Shown here piece by piece: positions 50,372 through 57,889 of a stretch of 64,000 nucleotides of DNA. Origin of the DNA: Stanieria cyanosphaera PCC 7437 (GTDB lineage Bacteria > Cyanobacteriota > Cyanobacteriia > Cyanobacteriales > Xenococcaceae). The notes below the pieces were generated by a model. It had not been told where the DNA came from. It did not search any database and saw nothing but the letters and a program-made list of their open reading frames with translations. Every line of letters begins with the position of its first letter. Within the stretch, counting starts at the first letter, position 1. The stretch covers positions 186,001 to 250,000 of the forward strand of contig NC_019748.1 in the NCBI RefSeq assembly GCF_000317575.1, given 5' to 3'. The position numbers were made by a program, and so were the translations under genes.

Positions 50372-50951
50372 TAATACTCTCCTAACATAAAAAGAAATAT
50401 AATTGCGAGCTTTTGTGCTGGTGTGAGGCGATGCCACTTACTTTAGCAAGAAGCCCTTAATTTCTTTCCCTATTGTTATTAATTTGCTCGCAAAAGTTAT
50501 CTGTCTTTGGAAGTATTAATTAAAAAGTTCAATGAGTTGTTTTAAATCCATATAAAACTAGCTTTTTCTTATACTTAAATGTAATCAGCTATTTTAAATA
50601 AATCATCATAAGGATAGATGTCAATAAATCTTAGTTTTTATACATTGATATAAGTATAAGTAAGGCAAGTAAAAATCGTACATTTAACGATTAATACTTT
50701 TATAAATAACCAATTATATTTTAAATAATATTAAGAAGGAATCAAACAACTATTGTTAATTCCTTCTATTTGTTTTTAAGATATTGATTGGAACTTATTG
50801 CATATAAAACATCGGAATCATCTAAGTTCAATAAATTTAAGTAACTTTTTCCGCAAAAAGCACTTGAAATGTAAAAACTATACTTAGAAAAAACTCCCAC
50901 TAAAACCAATCAAGAAGCTTAGAAGTGGGAGAATTTATTTATTAATCTTGA
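50372..50951. other. AT-rich intergenic region
   Basis: About 580 bases. Apart from the ParA terminator at 50894-50931 and the ribosome-binding site/leader of the stress gene, I see no ORF or RNA fold. It is strongly AT-rich around 50500-50880. Confidence 0.5.
50887..50931 (-). terminator. Intrinsic terminator of the parA-like gene
   Basis: Arms CTCCCACT (50894-50901) and AGTGGGAG (50924-50931). On the minus strand the hairpin is followed by TTTTTT (50893-50888), so it ends leftward transcription from the ParA gene, 20 bases after its stop. Confidence 0.85.
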
Positions 50952-51539
50952 TTAAGACAAAATTTCTTTACCAACTGCACGATATTTAGACCATCCCAAA
51001 TGCGATCGCGGATCGGGAAAATCTTTGACAATCACACCACGACTAGGAGATCTTTCAAAAGCAACTAAACGTGGTATGTCTGCTTTAAACAAAGGTAGTT
51101 TACTTTCTTCTAGAAATTTTCTAGCTTCTCTGCCATTGATCGTACGAGAATCTACTTGAGTTAACAGAACCTTGTAATTGATCTTTAATGGTTCGAGTAA
51201 CTCTACTGCTTTGAGCGTGGTATCTAAATCGAGGTGATTGGGAGTAGTTGGCAAAATTAGTAAATCGCATCCCTGCGCTAAGTCTTCTAACTCCTCTGGT
51301 TCTGGTCTAGCTTGAGTATCGATTACTATATGAGTATATTTAGTAATTAATCCTGTAGAACCAGCTTGAGAAGCTACATAAAAAGGTAATTTATCCTCCT
51401 TTGACCAAACTAAAGCAGACCTATTTTTGTCCGCATCTATTAGTAGGGTGGGTGCTAAGGTTTGAAAATAAGCAGCTAAGTGAATCGCTGTTGTAGTTTT
51501 ACCTACCCCTCCCTTTAAAGCTGTAATCGCAATAATCAT
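50952..51539 (-). CDS. Orphan ParA/MinD-family ATPase
   Basis: 195 residues from the ATG at 51539; a TTG five codons upstream is an alternative. The deviant Walker A is ALKGGVGKTTTAIHLA with the signature Lys, TLLIDADKNRSA is the A' motif, and IVIDTQARPEPEEL is the Walker B region. It is a short, single-domain ParA of the kind used for plasmid partition or cargo positioning. No ParB or McdB-like gene adjoins, so the cargo is unknown. It ends in a strong terminator. Confidence 0.88.
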   Translation of the reverse strand: MIIAITALKGGVGKTTTAIHLAAYFQTLAPTLLIDADKNRSALVWSKEDKLPFYVASQAGSTGLITKYTHIVIDTQARPEPEELEDLAQGCDLLILPTTPNHLDLDTTLKAVELLEPLKINYKVLLTQVDSRTINGREARKFLEESKLPLFKADIPRLVAFERSPSRGVIVKDFPDPRSHLGWSKYRAVGKEILS

Positions 51540-51664
51540 CGGCTGCTGACCCAATATTTGGTAGTAGTAGTTTACCTGTAAGAAGGTTCGAGTTGACTAA
51601 ACAATGTTGCAATTATGTAAAATATCTGTTACATTTATTTACATAAGTTCATAAAGTATAAGAA

Positions 51665-51794
51665 CAAATATCTTTACTTATTATTCCAACCTTAAGCTTT
51701 CTTGCTGATAGCAAGACTATATGGTAGCTTTGGTATCTCGCGTCAACATTGATTTCTCCTGAATTGTGCCTCGGTGAGTTCCGAGGTTTTTTTT
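51665..51794 (+). ncRNA. Small RNA candidate with anti-Shine-Dalgarno motif (PsrR1-like?)
   Basis: A + strand intrinsic terminator at 51769-51794 has no protein gene upstream of it, only 230 bases of sequence divergent from parA. That sequence has a small hairpin CTTGCT-GAT-AGCAAG (51701-51715) and an apparently unpaired TTTCTCCT (51753-51760), complementary to AGGAGA ribosome-binding sites, just before the terminator. The size (about 105-130 bases) and architecture recall the photosynthesis-regulating sRNA PsrR1; the identity is inferred. The 5' end is a guess. Confidence 0.5.
51769..51794 (+). terminator. Intrinsic terminator
   Basis: Arms CCTCGG (51769-51774) and CCGAGG (51781-51786) with a 6-base loop, then eight T. 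It is directional for + strand transcription and overlaps the last codons of the convergent MBL-like gene. Confidence 0.88.
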
Positions 51795-52575
51795 ATATAG
51801 GATTAAGAACTCGAACTACAGTTCCCTCTGGGGGTAAATCCGTCGGTTTAATGGCAATACTATCAGTATTTAATTTACTTACTGGCAATTCTTTAGTTAA
51901 GGCTAAGAATTCGTCTACTGCAACCAAATCACAACTTTCTTGATCGGCAGCAGTCGTTAGATATTGAGTAGGAATAACCACTTTGGGTTTTAAAACTCCT
52001 ACTGCTTCTTTAGCTTCTTGAGCATTATAAGCTTTTTCTCCACCACCGACAGGCACAAACAGCACATCTGGACTACCCATCAAAATTTTGGCTTCTAAAC
52101 TGATTGGTGCTGCTGCCCCACCTAAATGCAAAAGATTGACTCCACTTTGAGTCCAACGCCAAGCAATATTATTCCCAAAACGTCTACCACCTTCGCGGTC
52201 GTGAGGAATACTGATTCCTTGAAATTTAAGCCCATTAATTTGATAATCTCCTGGTTCAGTTAAAATCCTGGGATTACCTGGAAGATTTTCTACTGCCCCT
52301 TCGTCGAGTAAAAAGCTACTTACTAAAACCAAATCTGCTTCTACTTTGGGAACAGAATAACCTGCGGTACAACCAAGAGGACGGAAAGGATTAACTAAAA
52401 CTCTCAAACCATTACCAGTAAATAAAAAACAAGTATGTCCTAAAAATTTGATCGTTACTGCTTCGCTGCTGGTTTGAGCGGTCGAACCTTGCCAAGAGGA
52501 TGCCAAAATTGTTCCAAAACCGGTTAGTAAAGTAGCTCCACCATAGCGCATTAACTGTCGCCGTTTCATAGTCAT
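51793..52575 (-). CDS. Tat-exported MBL-fold protein with degenerate metal site
   Basis: 260 residues. MTMKRRQLMRYGGATLLTGF is a twin-arginine signal; processing probably occurs after the STAQ region. The rest resembles UlaG-type MBL folds: IKFLGHTCFLFTGNG, LVLVSSFLLDEGAV, GISIPHDREGG and VLFVPVGGGEKAYNAQEA. The canonical HxHxDH is replaced by SSFLLDEG, so the usual dinuclear zinc site is missing and hydrolase activity is doubtful. It is probably a periplasmic or lumenal protein. Confidence 0.8.
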   Translation of the reverse strand: MTMKRRQLMRYGGATLLTGFGTILASSWQGSTAQTSSEAVTIKFLGHTCFLFTGNGLRVLVNPFRPLGCTAGYSVPKVEADLVLVSSFLLDEGAVENLPGNPRILTEPGDYQINGLKFQGISIPHDREGGRRFGNNIAWRWTQSGVNLLHLGGAAAPISLEAKILMGSPDVLFVPVGGGEKAYNAQEAKEAVGVLKPKVVIPTQYLTTAADQESCDLVAVDEFLALTKELPVSKLNTDSIAIKPTDLPPEGTVVRVLNPI

Positions 52576-52742
52576 TGTCTCTGATAACCTAAATATCTGT
52601 AACTATCTAATCTCAAATTGCTAAATTTCTGCTACGAATAAGTTTATGTACGGATTTGGCACTGCCAAATTTCTCCCCACGATTTGTAGCAAACAAAAAC
52701 AAATTGATATAACTCATTACGTACTTAATGCCATCACAAATT

Positions 52743-52783
52743 GCGCTGCGGACAGCTTCGCTGCGCCGAAGGCGACCGCGCTA
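52743..52783. repeat. GC-rich dispersed repeat
   Basis: A local GC-rich island containing GCGGACAGCTTCGCTGCGCC and GAAGGCGACCGCGC in an AT-rich genome. I recognise it as a common cyanobacterial interspersed repeat. It sits just past the 3' end of the trpG/pabA gene. Confidence 0.7.
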
Positions 52784-52798
52784 GATTGTGACAGCAAT

Positions 52799-53401
52799 TT
52801 AATTGGATACGCGCTCAAGAGATTTCAAAAAATTACCTAATAGCTGTTTGCCAGAATTAGTTAAAATACTCTCTGGATGAAATTGGACTCCTTCGATGTG
52901 AGGATAGTTCCGATGACGAACACCCATAATTGTGCCATCTTCTACCCAGGCAGTAATCTCTAAAGTCTCAGGAATAGTTTCCTTTTCAATAACTAAACTA
53001 TGATAACGGGTAGCTGTAAAAGGTGATTTTAAGCCAGCAAATACGCCTGTGTTGTGGTGATAAATTTCTGAAGTTTTGCCATGCATTAAAATCGGGGCTG
53101 AGACAATTTTGCCACCAAATACTTGACCAATACTTTGATGTCCTAAACAAACTCCCAAAATTGGTAATTTTGCTCCTAATTTTTCGATCAGTTGAAGCGA
53201 GATACCTGCATCTTCAGGACGACCGGGACCTGGAGAGATAACGATTCCATCAGGATTTAAGGCAATAATTTTTTCTATGTCAATTTGGTCATTGCGATAA
53301 ACTTGAATCTCGGCAGCGACTGGAAAATCTTGAGCTAATTCACCAAGATATTGCACTAAGTTATAAGTAAAACTATCGTAATTATCAATAACTATAATCA
53401 A
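52799..53401 (-). CDS. trpG: Glutamine amidotransferase, anthranilate / aminodeoxychorismate synthase component II
   Basis: 200 residues, a class I glutamine amidotransferase subunit. MIIVIDNYDSFTYNLVQYLG starts it, ISPGPGRPEDAG forms the oxyanion region, GVCLGHQSIGQVFGG carries the nucleophilic Cys, and VQFHPESILT has the catalytic His and Glu. It delivers ammonia to chorismate for tryptophan or folate (PabA) synthesis; cyanobacteria often use one protein for both. It lies 13 bases after the kinase gene on the same strand. Confidence 0.92.
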   Translation of the reverse strand: MIIVIDNYDSFTYNLVQYLGELAQDFPVAAEIQVYRNDQIDIEKIIALNPDGIVISPGPGRPEDAGISLQLIEKLGAKLPILGVCLGHQSIGQVFGGKIVSAPILMHGKTSEIYHHNTGVFAGLKSPFTATRYHSLVIEKETIPETLEITAWVEDGTIMGVRHRNYPHIEGVQFHPESILTNSGKQLLGNFLKSLERVSN

Positions 53402-53414
53402 ATGTAATTCTCCT

Positions 53415-53849
53415 TCAGGAAATTGAGAGAATCAATCTCAATAGAGGGGGAAGCAAAATAAAACTTGCTACTAGTACGGCTGCGATCGCAGAAATAAATA
53501 CAGCACCAGCAGCACAATCTTTAGCAATTTTAGCTAGTTCGTGATAAGTTTGCTTAACGGTGAGGTCTACCACTGATTCGATCGCAGTGTTTAGTAATTC
53601 TAAGACCATTACGCTGGCACAAGTAAGGGTAATTACAGACATTTCTACAGCCGTTATTTGTAGAAAAAGACCCAAGCTAATTGCCAGAGTCCCGATGATT
53701 GTATGAATCCGAAAATTTCTTTGGGTTAGAAACGCGTAACGAACACCTGCGATCGCATATTTAAAACTTAAGAAAAGATTGGGAGCTACCTGCCACGCGA
53801 GATTACGGAGGTCTTTGGATTGAGAAGTAGAAACAATAGTTTTGGTCAT
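53415..53849 (-). CDS. Diacylglycerol/undecaprenol kinase family protein (DgkA-like)
   Basis: 144 residues from the ATG at 53849; a TTG ten codons upstream is less likely. There are three membrane helices. The family motif is VMVLELLNTAIESVVDLT, with the Glu/Asn/Glu active-site set, preceded by FRIHTIIGTLAISLG and followed by AKDCAAGAVF. It phosphorylates diacylglycerol or undecaprenol at the plasma membrane. It is placed between ybeY and trpG, all leftward. Confidence 0.9.
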   Translation of the reverse strand: MTKTIVSTSQSKDLRNLAWQVAPNLFLSFKYAIAGVRYAFLTQRNFRIHTIIGTLAISLGLFLQITAVEMSVITLTCASVMVLELLNTAIESVVDLTVKQTYHELAKIAKDCAAGAVFISAIAAVLVASFILLPPLLRLILSIS

Positions 53850-54020
53850 AAAAAGAGATTTTGAATTGGAGACAAACAAGGCTAGCTTTTAGCTAATGAT
53901 CAATTAAGTCATTTTTAATTAAGAAGTTTAATATATCTTTACCAAACCTGGTAGTGTTTGTGATTTTAACTCAGTATATTTTGATAATATGTTCATAAAA
54001 AACAGCTTATGCGCTCAATT

Positions 54021-54515
54021 TTAGGAGATGATTCCGACGGATTTCAGTAATTTTGCTTGTTGACTCAGCATCTGTTCTAGTCTTTGATCATCAGGATGAT
54101 CCCAACCCAACAGGTGTAGTAAACCATGAGAAGCTAGCCAAGCTAGTTCAATAGTCAAAGAATGATTTTGCGATCGAGCTTGTTTGAGAGCGGTATCAAC
54201 GGAGATCACAAGATCACCTAAATATAAAGGCTCGTTAAGTTCAGTTTTTGGTAAATCGACTTCTAAAGCAGCAAAAGCCAGAACATCTGTAGGTTGATCT
54301 TTTTGTCGATATTGTTGATTAAGAGCTTGAATTTCGCGATCGCTACAAAAACGAATACTTACTTCATAACTATGATCAGCAGGAAGAGTTGACTCTAGTT
54401 GTTTTAACCAAGTTTGAATCCATTGTTCCCAAGGAAGAGCAAGATTGTTTAATTCCTCGCCTTCAAAGGCATTTTCGATATAAGTTTCTACAGTAAAATC
54501 GGTTTGAGGAATCAT
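54021..54515 (-). CDS. ybeY: Endoribonuclease YbeY, rRNA maturation
   Basis: 164 residues. The zinc site HGLLHLLGWDH (HGxLHLxGxDH) is at about residues 131-141. RFCSDREIQALNQQYRQKDQ then PTDVLAF is the conserved strand-helix region, and LGDLVIS follows. It acts in 16S rRNA 3'-end maturation and ribosome quality control. It begins 4 bases after the DUF3285 gene, so the two form an operon. Confidence 0.95.
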   Translation of the reverse strand: MIPQTDFTVETYIENAFEGEELNNLALPWEQWIQTWLKQLESTLPADHSYEVSIRFCSDREIQALNQQYRQKDQPTDVLAFAALEVDLPKTELNEPLYLGDLVISVDTALKQARSQNHSLTIELAWLASHGLLHLLGWDHPDDQRLEQMLSQQAKLLKSVGIIS

Positions 54516-54519
54516 GCAA

Positions 54520-54696
54520 TTATGGCTTAGTTAAATAAGAAAGACCAATTAACAAGGTAATCAAGCCAAAGGTAGTCAGAAAAAAGTGTTTGAGAGAAAT
54601 ACCGCGTTTACGTACCATATTACGCATAGCTAATTTAACATAGCTATCTTGCGGTTCTGGAGGTTGATTTGGTTCTGTAGAAGAGGAATTAGTCAT
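54520..54696 (-). CDS. DUF3285 small membrane protein
   Basis: 58 residues, ATG at 54696. The N-terminus is disordered and Pro-rich, then YVKLAMRNMVRKRGISLKHF leads into one membrane helix (FFLTTFGLITLLIGLSYLT). The YVKLAMRNMV..G.SL.HF..T..GL...L.GL.YL pattern is the cyanobacterial/plastid-lineage DUF3285 family as I recall it. It is directly upstream of ybeY (4-base gap), which supports it being real. Confidence 0.8.
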   Translation of the reverse strand: MTNSSSTEPNQPPEPQDSYVKLAMRNMVRKRGISLKHFFLTTFGLITLLIGLSYLTKP

Positions 54697-54743
54697 GTGA
54701 TTAAGGTTAATAATTTAGATTTTTGATTATCAAGCGATAATTT

Positions 54744-55439
54744 TTAAGAGACAGTTAAAATCTTACTGCACCAAAAGCATAACATTGCGCTAGTTAAAGG
54801 AACAGTAAAGTTGTCAATACCCCATTTAGAAAGAGTTTCAAGACTAGCAGCCCCCACAGCTACCAATAAAGCAATTAACCAAGTCTGCCAACAATTTCCC
54901 TGAACAAACAACAGAATAATACTAGTAACTAAATAACTAAATCCAACCATAGTTAGAGAACCTTCCCAACTTTTGGTAATACCTAATAGCTGATAAGTAT
55001 GTTTCCCGTAGCGTTGACCAATAATGGCTGCCATGCCATCACCCCAAGCCATCACCAAAATACCAATCACAGTATATTCAGGATAGTCTTGCCAAAAAAC
55101 AGCAGCTAAAATGCCAATACTAACAGCATAAAATAATGTTCCTAAGCTTTTTCTACCTACACTATTAATACTAGGCAAAATTGGCGTTACATAAGAAATT
55201 ATAGCAATAATCGCTGCAATTATAGCAGCAGTAATAATTACCCAAGTTGAAAGATTGAGCCACCAAGCTAATAAAATCACATTACCGCTACCGATATGAA
55301 CAACTTTTCTAGTAAGTTCGGGGTCATCATTTATAAAGCGGTTTAATCCTTCAGCTACAGTAACTAAAATTCCTAGATAAAGGAAAATAATAATCAAGGG
55401 ATACCAAAGGGAGGAAATTGATTCACCTAAATAATTCAT
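54744..55439 (-). CDS. Phytol/dolichol-kinase-like polyprenol kinase (VTE5-like CDP-transferase fold)
   Basis: 231 residues, about six membrane helices. [17 protein letters not shown] near 38, [17 protein letters not shown] near 92, and the nucleotide-site text [17 protein letters not shown] then [12 protein letters not shown] define the phosphatidate cytidylyltransferase/dolichol kinase superfamily, closest to phytol kinase used in tocopherol and chlorophyll-phytol salvage. It is probably in the thylakoid or plasma membrane. It is divergent from yidD. Confidence 0.85.
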   Translation of the reverse strand: MNYLGESISSLWYPLIIIFLYLGILVTVAEGLNRFINDDPELTRKVVHIGSGNVILLAWWLNLSTWVIITAAIIAAIIAIISYVTPILPSINSVGRKSLGTLFYAVSIGILAAVFWQDYPEYTVIGILVMAWGDGMAAIIGQRYGKHTYQLLGITKSWEGSLTMVGFSYLVTSIILLFVQGNCWQTWLIALLVAVGAASLETLSKWGIDNFTVPLTSAMLCFWCSKILTVS

Positions 55440-55523
55440 TTATCAACTGTGAATACTGGTTTATTATTTATTGTCGATGTTTTACTATTGCTCGCCTCAA
55501 TTTATTTGATTTTGGTAACTTTG

Positions 55524-55772
55524 ATGCTTAAAACTGCTTTACTTTGGCTAATTAAAATTTATCGTAGTTTGATTTCGCCTTTATTTCCCCCTAGTTGTCG
55601 CTTTCAACCTACTTGTTCTCAATATGCTTTAGAAGCGGTAGAAAAATTTGGCGTGTGGCGCGGTAGCTGGTTAGCAATTAAAAGAATTTCTCGTTGTCAT
55701 CCTCTACATCCTGGTGGTTACGATCCTGTTCCTGCTTCGGATCAGCAAGAGCAAGAAAAAATTGTAGATTGA
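55524..55772 (+). CDS. yidD: Membrane protein insertion efficiency factor YidD
   Basis: 82 residues from the ATG at 55524, the normal family length. A GTG at 55449 would add a 25-residue hydrophobic extension that YidD proteins lack, though it is in frame. The motif [20 protein letters not shown] then SQYALEA, and [14 protein letters not shown] near the end, are diagnostic. It helps YidC insert membrane proteins. Confidence 0.9.
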   Translation: MLKTALLWLIKIYRSLISPLFPPSCRFQPTCSQYALEAVEKFGVWRGSWLAIKRISRCHPLHPGGYDPVPASDQQEQEKIVD

Positions 55773-56610
55773 GAATAATACCCTTGTCGCTGATTCGGAT
55801 CTTCTTGAAGTCTTTTGGTCTAGATTTGGTTTACAAGCAGATAAATGGTATTCCGTCGAAGTCCGTTTTTTAATCTCTTTACTTTCTTTTCTACTCTAAA
55901 TATAACTATTGAGGCGAACTTTAGCTCATCTGTTAGCCTTATTTTCTCTGTTTGTTCTCGATTTATTTTTAATCTGAGTTTGGGTTTTGAATCAGACACC
56001 AGTAAATAAGTACTAATGACTGTTTGATAGGGAAGTCTAGATTATTCACTCTTCTCGAAGTTCAAAATTTTATGTTCGATTCGTCAATAAACAAATTTTG
56101 CAATTGTTACTGATTGAGACTGCATAAAAAAAGTTTTTCTAACGTACTCCTAAAACAAATAAAAAAATATTGAATTTATTTAATGCAAAACACAAAAAAT
56201 AATTGTCGATCTTTATTTTAATAAAAAAAATAATAGGTTTATAAGCATCAATTTATATAAATACTACTAAAAATAATTAAACTAAATTGTATTTAACTAA
56301 AAATTAAAATGTCTAAAAATTTAAAATTACTCTATTTACAATAATTATGTAAGTATTTTATATCAATTTATTTAATGTTTTATTGATTAACCATATTGAC
56401 TCGCGTTTTTTGTACGTGAGTTTTTTTGTTTTTAAAATATATTTTTTTATAAAAATGCTCTTGCTAAAAATATTTTTAATTACGATACTTTTTGATATTT
56501 TTTGATATTGTTGTTATCTCAAAAATAATTTAACTTTATAAATAACAAAAGAATTATTTTTTTTGGAAAAAACAGCAATTTTGTAACTTATTTAAAGAGA
56601 GAAAATTACC
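55773..56610. other. Long AT-rich leader region upstream of the aromatic cluster
   Basis: 838 bases without a complete gene. A coding-like frame without start (about 55786-55899, containing VFWSRFGLQADKWYSVEVRF) ends at a stop and looks like a remnant. From 56100 the sequence is extremely AT-rich. A T-tailed hairpin at 56399-56427 lies about 180 bases before the DAHP synthase start and is listed separately. No strong promoter consensus is evident. Confidence 0.5.
56399..56430 (+). terminator. Intrinsic terminator or attenuator upstream of the DAHP synthase gene
   Basis: Arms ACTCGCG (56399-56405) and CGTGAGT (56415-56421) pair with one G-U, followed by a run of seven T and further TTTTT. No complete gene precedes it on this strand for 600 bases, so it either ends a short transcript or attenuates the cluster's leader. 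Confidence 0.55.
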
Positions 56611-57711
56611 ATGATTATTGTAATTAAACCTGGAACTTCCCCCCAAGAAATCGATCGCATTAACCAAGAATTATCTCGTCCTAATCTTAAAACTGAAACA
56701 AGTTTGGGCAAACATAAAGTAGTTATTGGTTTAGTTGGCGATACTAATGAATTAAATCCTGAACAAATTCAAGCAATTAGTCCTTGCGTTGAAAATGTAT
56801 TACAAATTAAACAGCCTTTTAAACGAGCAAGTTTAGAATTTCGTCATGGAGAATACAGTGAGGTAGTTGTATCTACTCCTAATAGTGAGGTTGCTTTTGG
56901 TAAAAATGCTCCTTTAGTTAATGTAGCTGGTCCTTGTTCAGTAGAAAGTGAACAAATGATTTTAGATACAGCTTTTCAACTTAAAGCAGCAGGGGCGCAG
57001 TTTCTTAGAGGTGGTGCATACAAACCGAGAACTTCTCCTTACGATTTTCAAGGTCATGCTGAACTAGCTTTAGAATGGTTAGCTACTGCCCGTCAAGAGA
57101 CTGGTTTGGGTATCATTACTGAAGTTATGGATGCTGCTGAACTAAATGCGATCGCAGAAGTTGCTGATGTGATCCAAGTCGGTGCGAGAAATATGCAAAA
57201 CTTCTCCTTACTCAAAAAAGTAGGGGCAAAAGGAAAACCTGTTTTACTCAAACGTGGTATGTCTGCAACTATTCAAGAATGGTTAATGGCAGCAGAGTAT
57301 ATCTTAGCAGCAGGTAATCCTAATGTTATTCTCTGTGAAAGAGGAATTCGTACTTTTGACAAACAGTATACTCGTAACACTTTCGATATTTCTGTTATTC
57401 CAGTCTTAAGAGAACTAACTCATTTACCAATTATGCTCGATCCCAGTCATGCTACTGGTAAATCTCAATACGTTGCCTCCATGGCATTAGCTGCGATCGC
57501 AGCAGGAACAGATTCTCTGATGATTGAAGTTCATCCCAACCCTGCTAAAGCTCTTTCTGACGGCCCTCAATCTCTGACTCCTGAACAATTTTACCTGTTA
57601 ATGGAAGAGATGAAAGTAATGGCGATGGCAGTTGGTCGTTCTTGGAAATCTGCTTCAGAATCGATGTTTTGCAACCTTTCTCATTATCAGCAATACGCAG
57701 CGATCGCTTAA
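56611..57711 (+). CDS. aroF: 3-deoxy-7-phosphoheptulonate (DAHP) synthase, type I-beta with N-terminal regulatory domain
   Basis: 366 residues. Residues 1-85 form a ferredoxin-like regulatory domain (MIIVIKPGTSPQEIDRINQE), as in Thermotoga-type enzymes that sense Tyr. The catalytic barrel begins VNVAGPCSVES and carries FLRGGAYKPRTSPYDFQG, IQVGARNMQNF, LLKRGMSAT and MLDPSHATGK, with metal and PEP/E4P ligands in place. It commits carbon to the shikimate pathway. The C-terminus has about 20 extra residues after the barrel. Lying first in a co-directional set with an aromatic ammonia-lyase, it probably boosts aromatic supply for that pathway. Confidence 0.95.
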   Translation: MIIVIKPGTSPQEIDRINQELSRPNLKTETSLGKHKVVIGLVGDTNELNPEQIQAISPCVENVLQIKQPFKRASLEFRHGEYSEVVVSTPNSEVAFGKNAPLVNVAGPCSVESEQMILDTAFQLKAAGAQFLRGGAYKPRTSPYDFQGHAELALEWLATARQETGLGIITEVMDAAELNAIAEVADVIQVGARNMQNFSLLKKVGAKGKPVLLKRGMSATIQEWLMAAEYILAAGNPNVILCERGIRTFDKQYTRNTFDISVIPVLRELTHLPIMLDPSHATGKSQYVASMALAAIAAGTDSLMIEVHPNPAKALSDGPQSLTPEQFYLLMEEMKVMAMAVGRSWKSASESMFCNLSHYQQYAAIA

Positions 57712-57720
57712 TTCAGTGAG

Positions 57721-57750
57721 CAGTTATCAGTCAACAGTTATCAGTTAACA
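57721..57750. repeat. STRR-type repeat (CAGTTATCAGT units)
   Basis: CAGTTATCAGTCAACAGTTA then TCAGTTAACA, the inverse of the TGATAACTG family at 28690 and 63651. It sits right after the DAHP synthase stop. Confidence 0.85.
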
Positions 57751-57833
57751 GGTAACAAGTAATAGGTTTTAAATCTCCTGTCTCTTGCCTTCTGCCTTTT
57801 GACTTTTGACACTTTGTTCATCCAAATAAAAAG

Positions 57834-57858
57834 GCTAATGAGATACCAACTCATTAGC
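57834..57858. promoter_or_regulatory. Perfect 9-bp hairpin before the ammonia-lyase gene
   Basis: GCTAATGAG (57834-57842) and CTCATTAGC (57850-57858) with loop ATACCAA, 31 bases before the start codon. It has no immediate T-tract, so an operator or mRNA leader structure is as likely as a terminator. Confidence 0.45.
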
Positions 57859-57889
57859 TACTCTACAAACATTTTTTGTTGAATTAACC

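Noticed and set aside
52799-53401. trpG/pabA as part of the aromatic cluster
   Set aside because: It lies 3.2 kb away on the opposite strand in a housekeeping neighbourhood (ybeY, dgkA).
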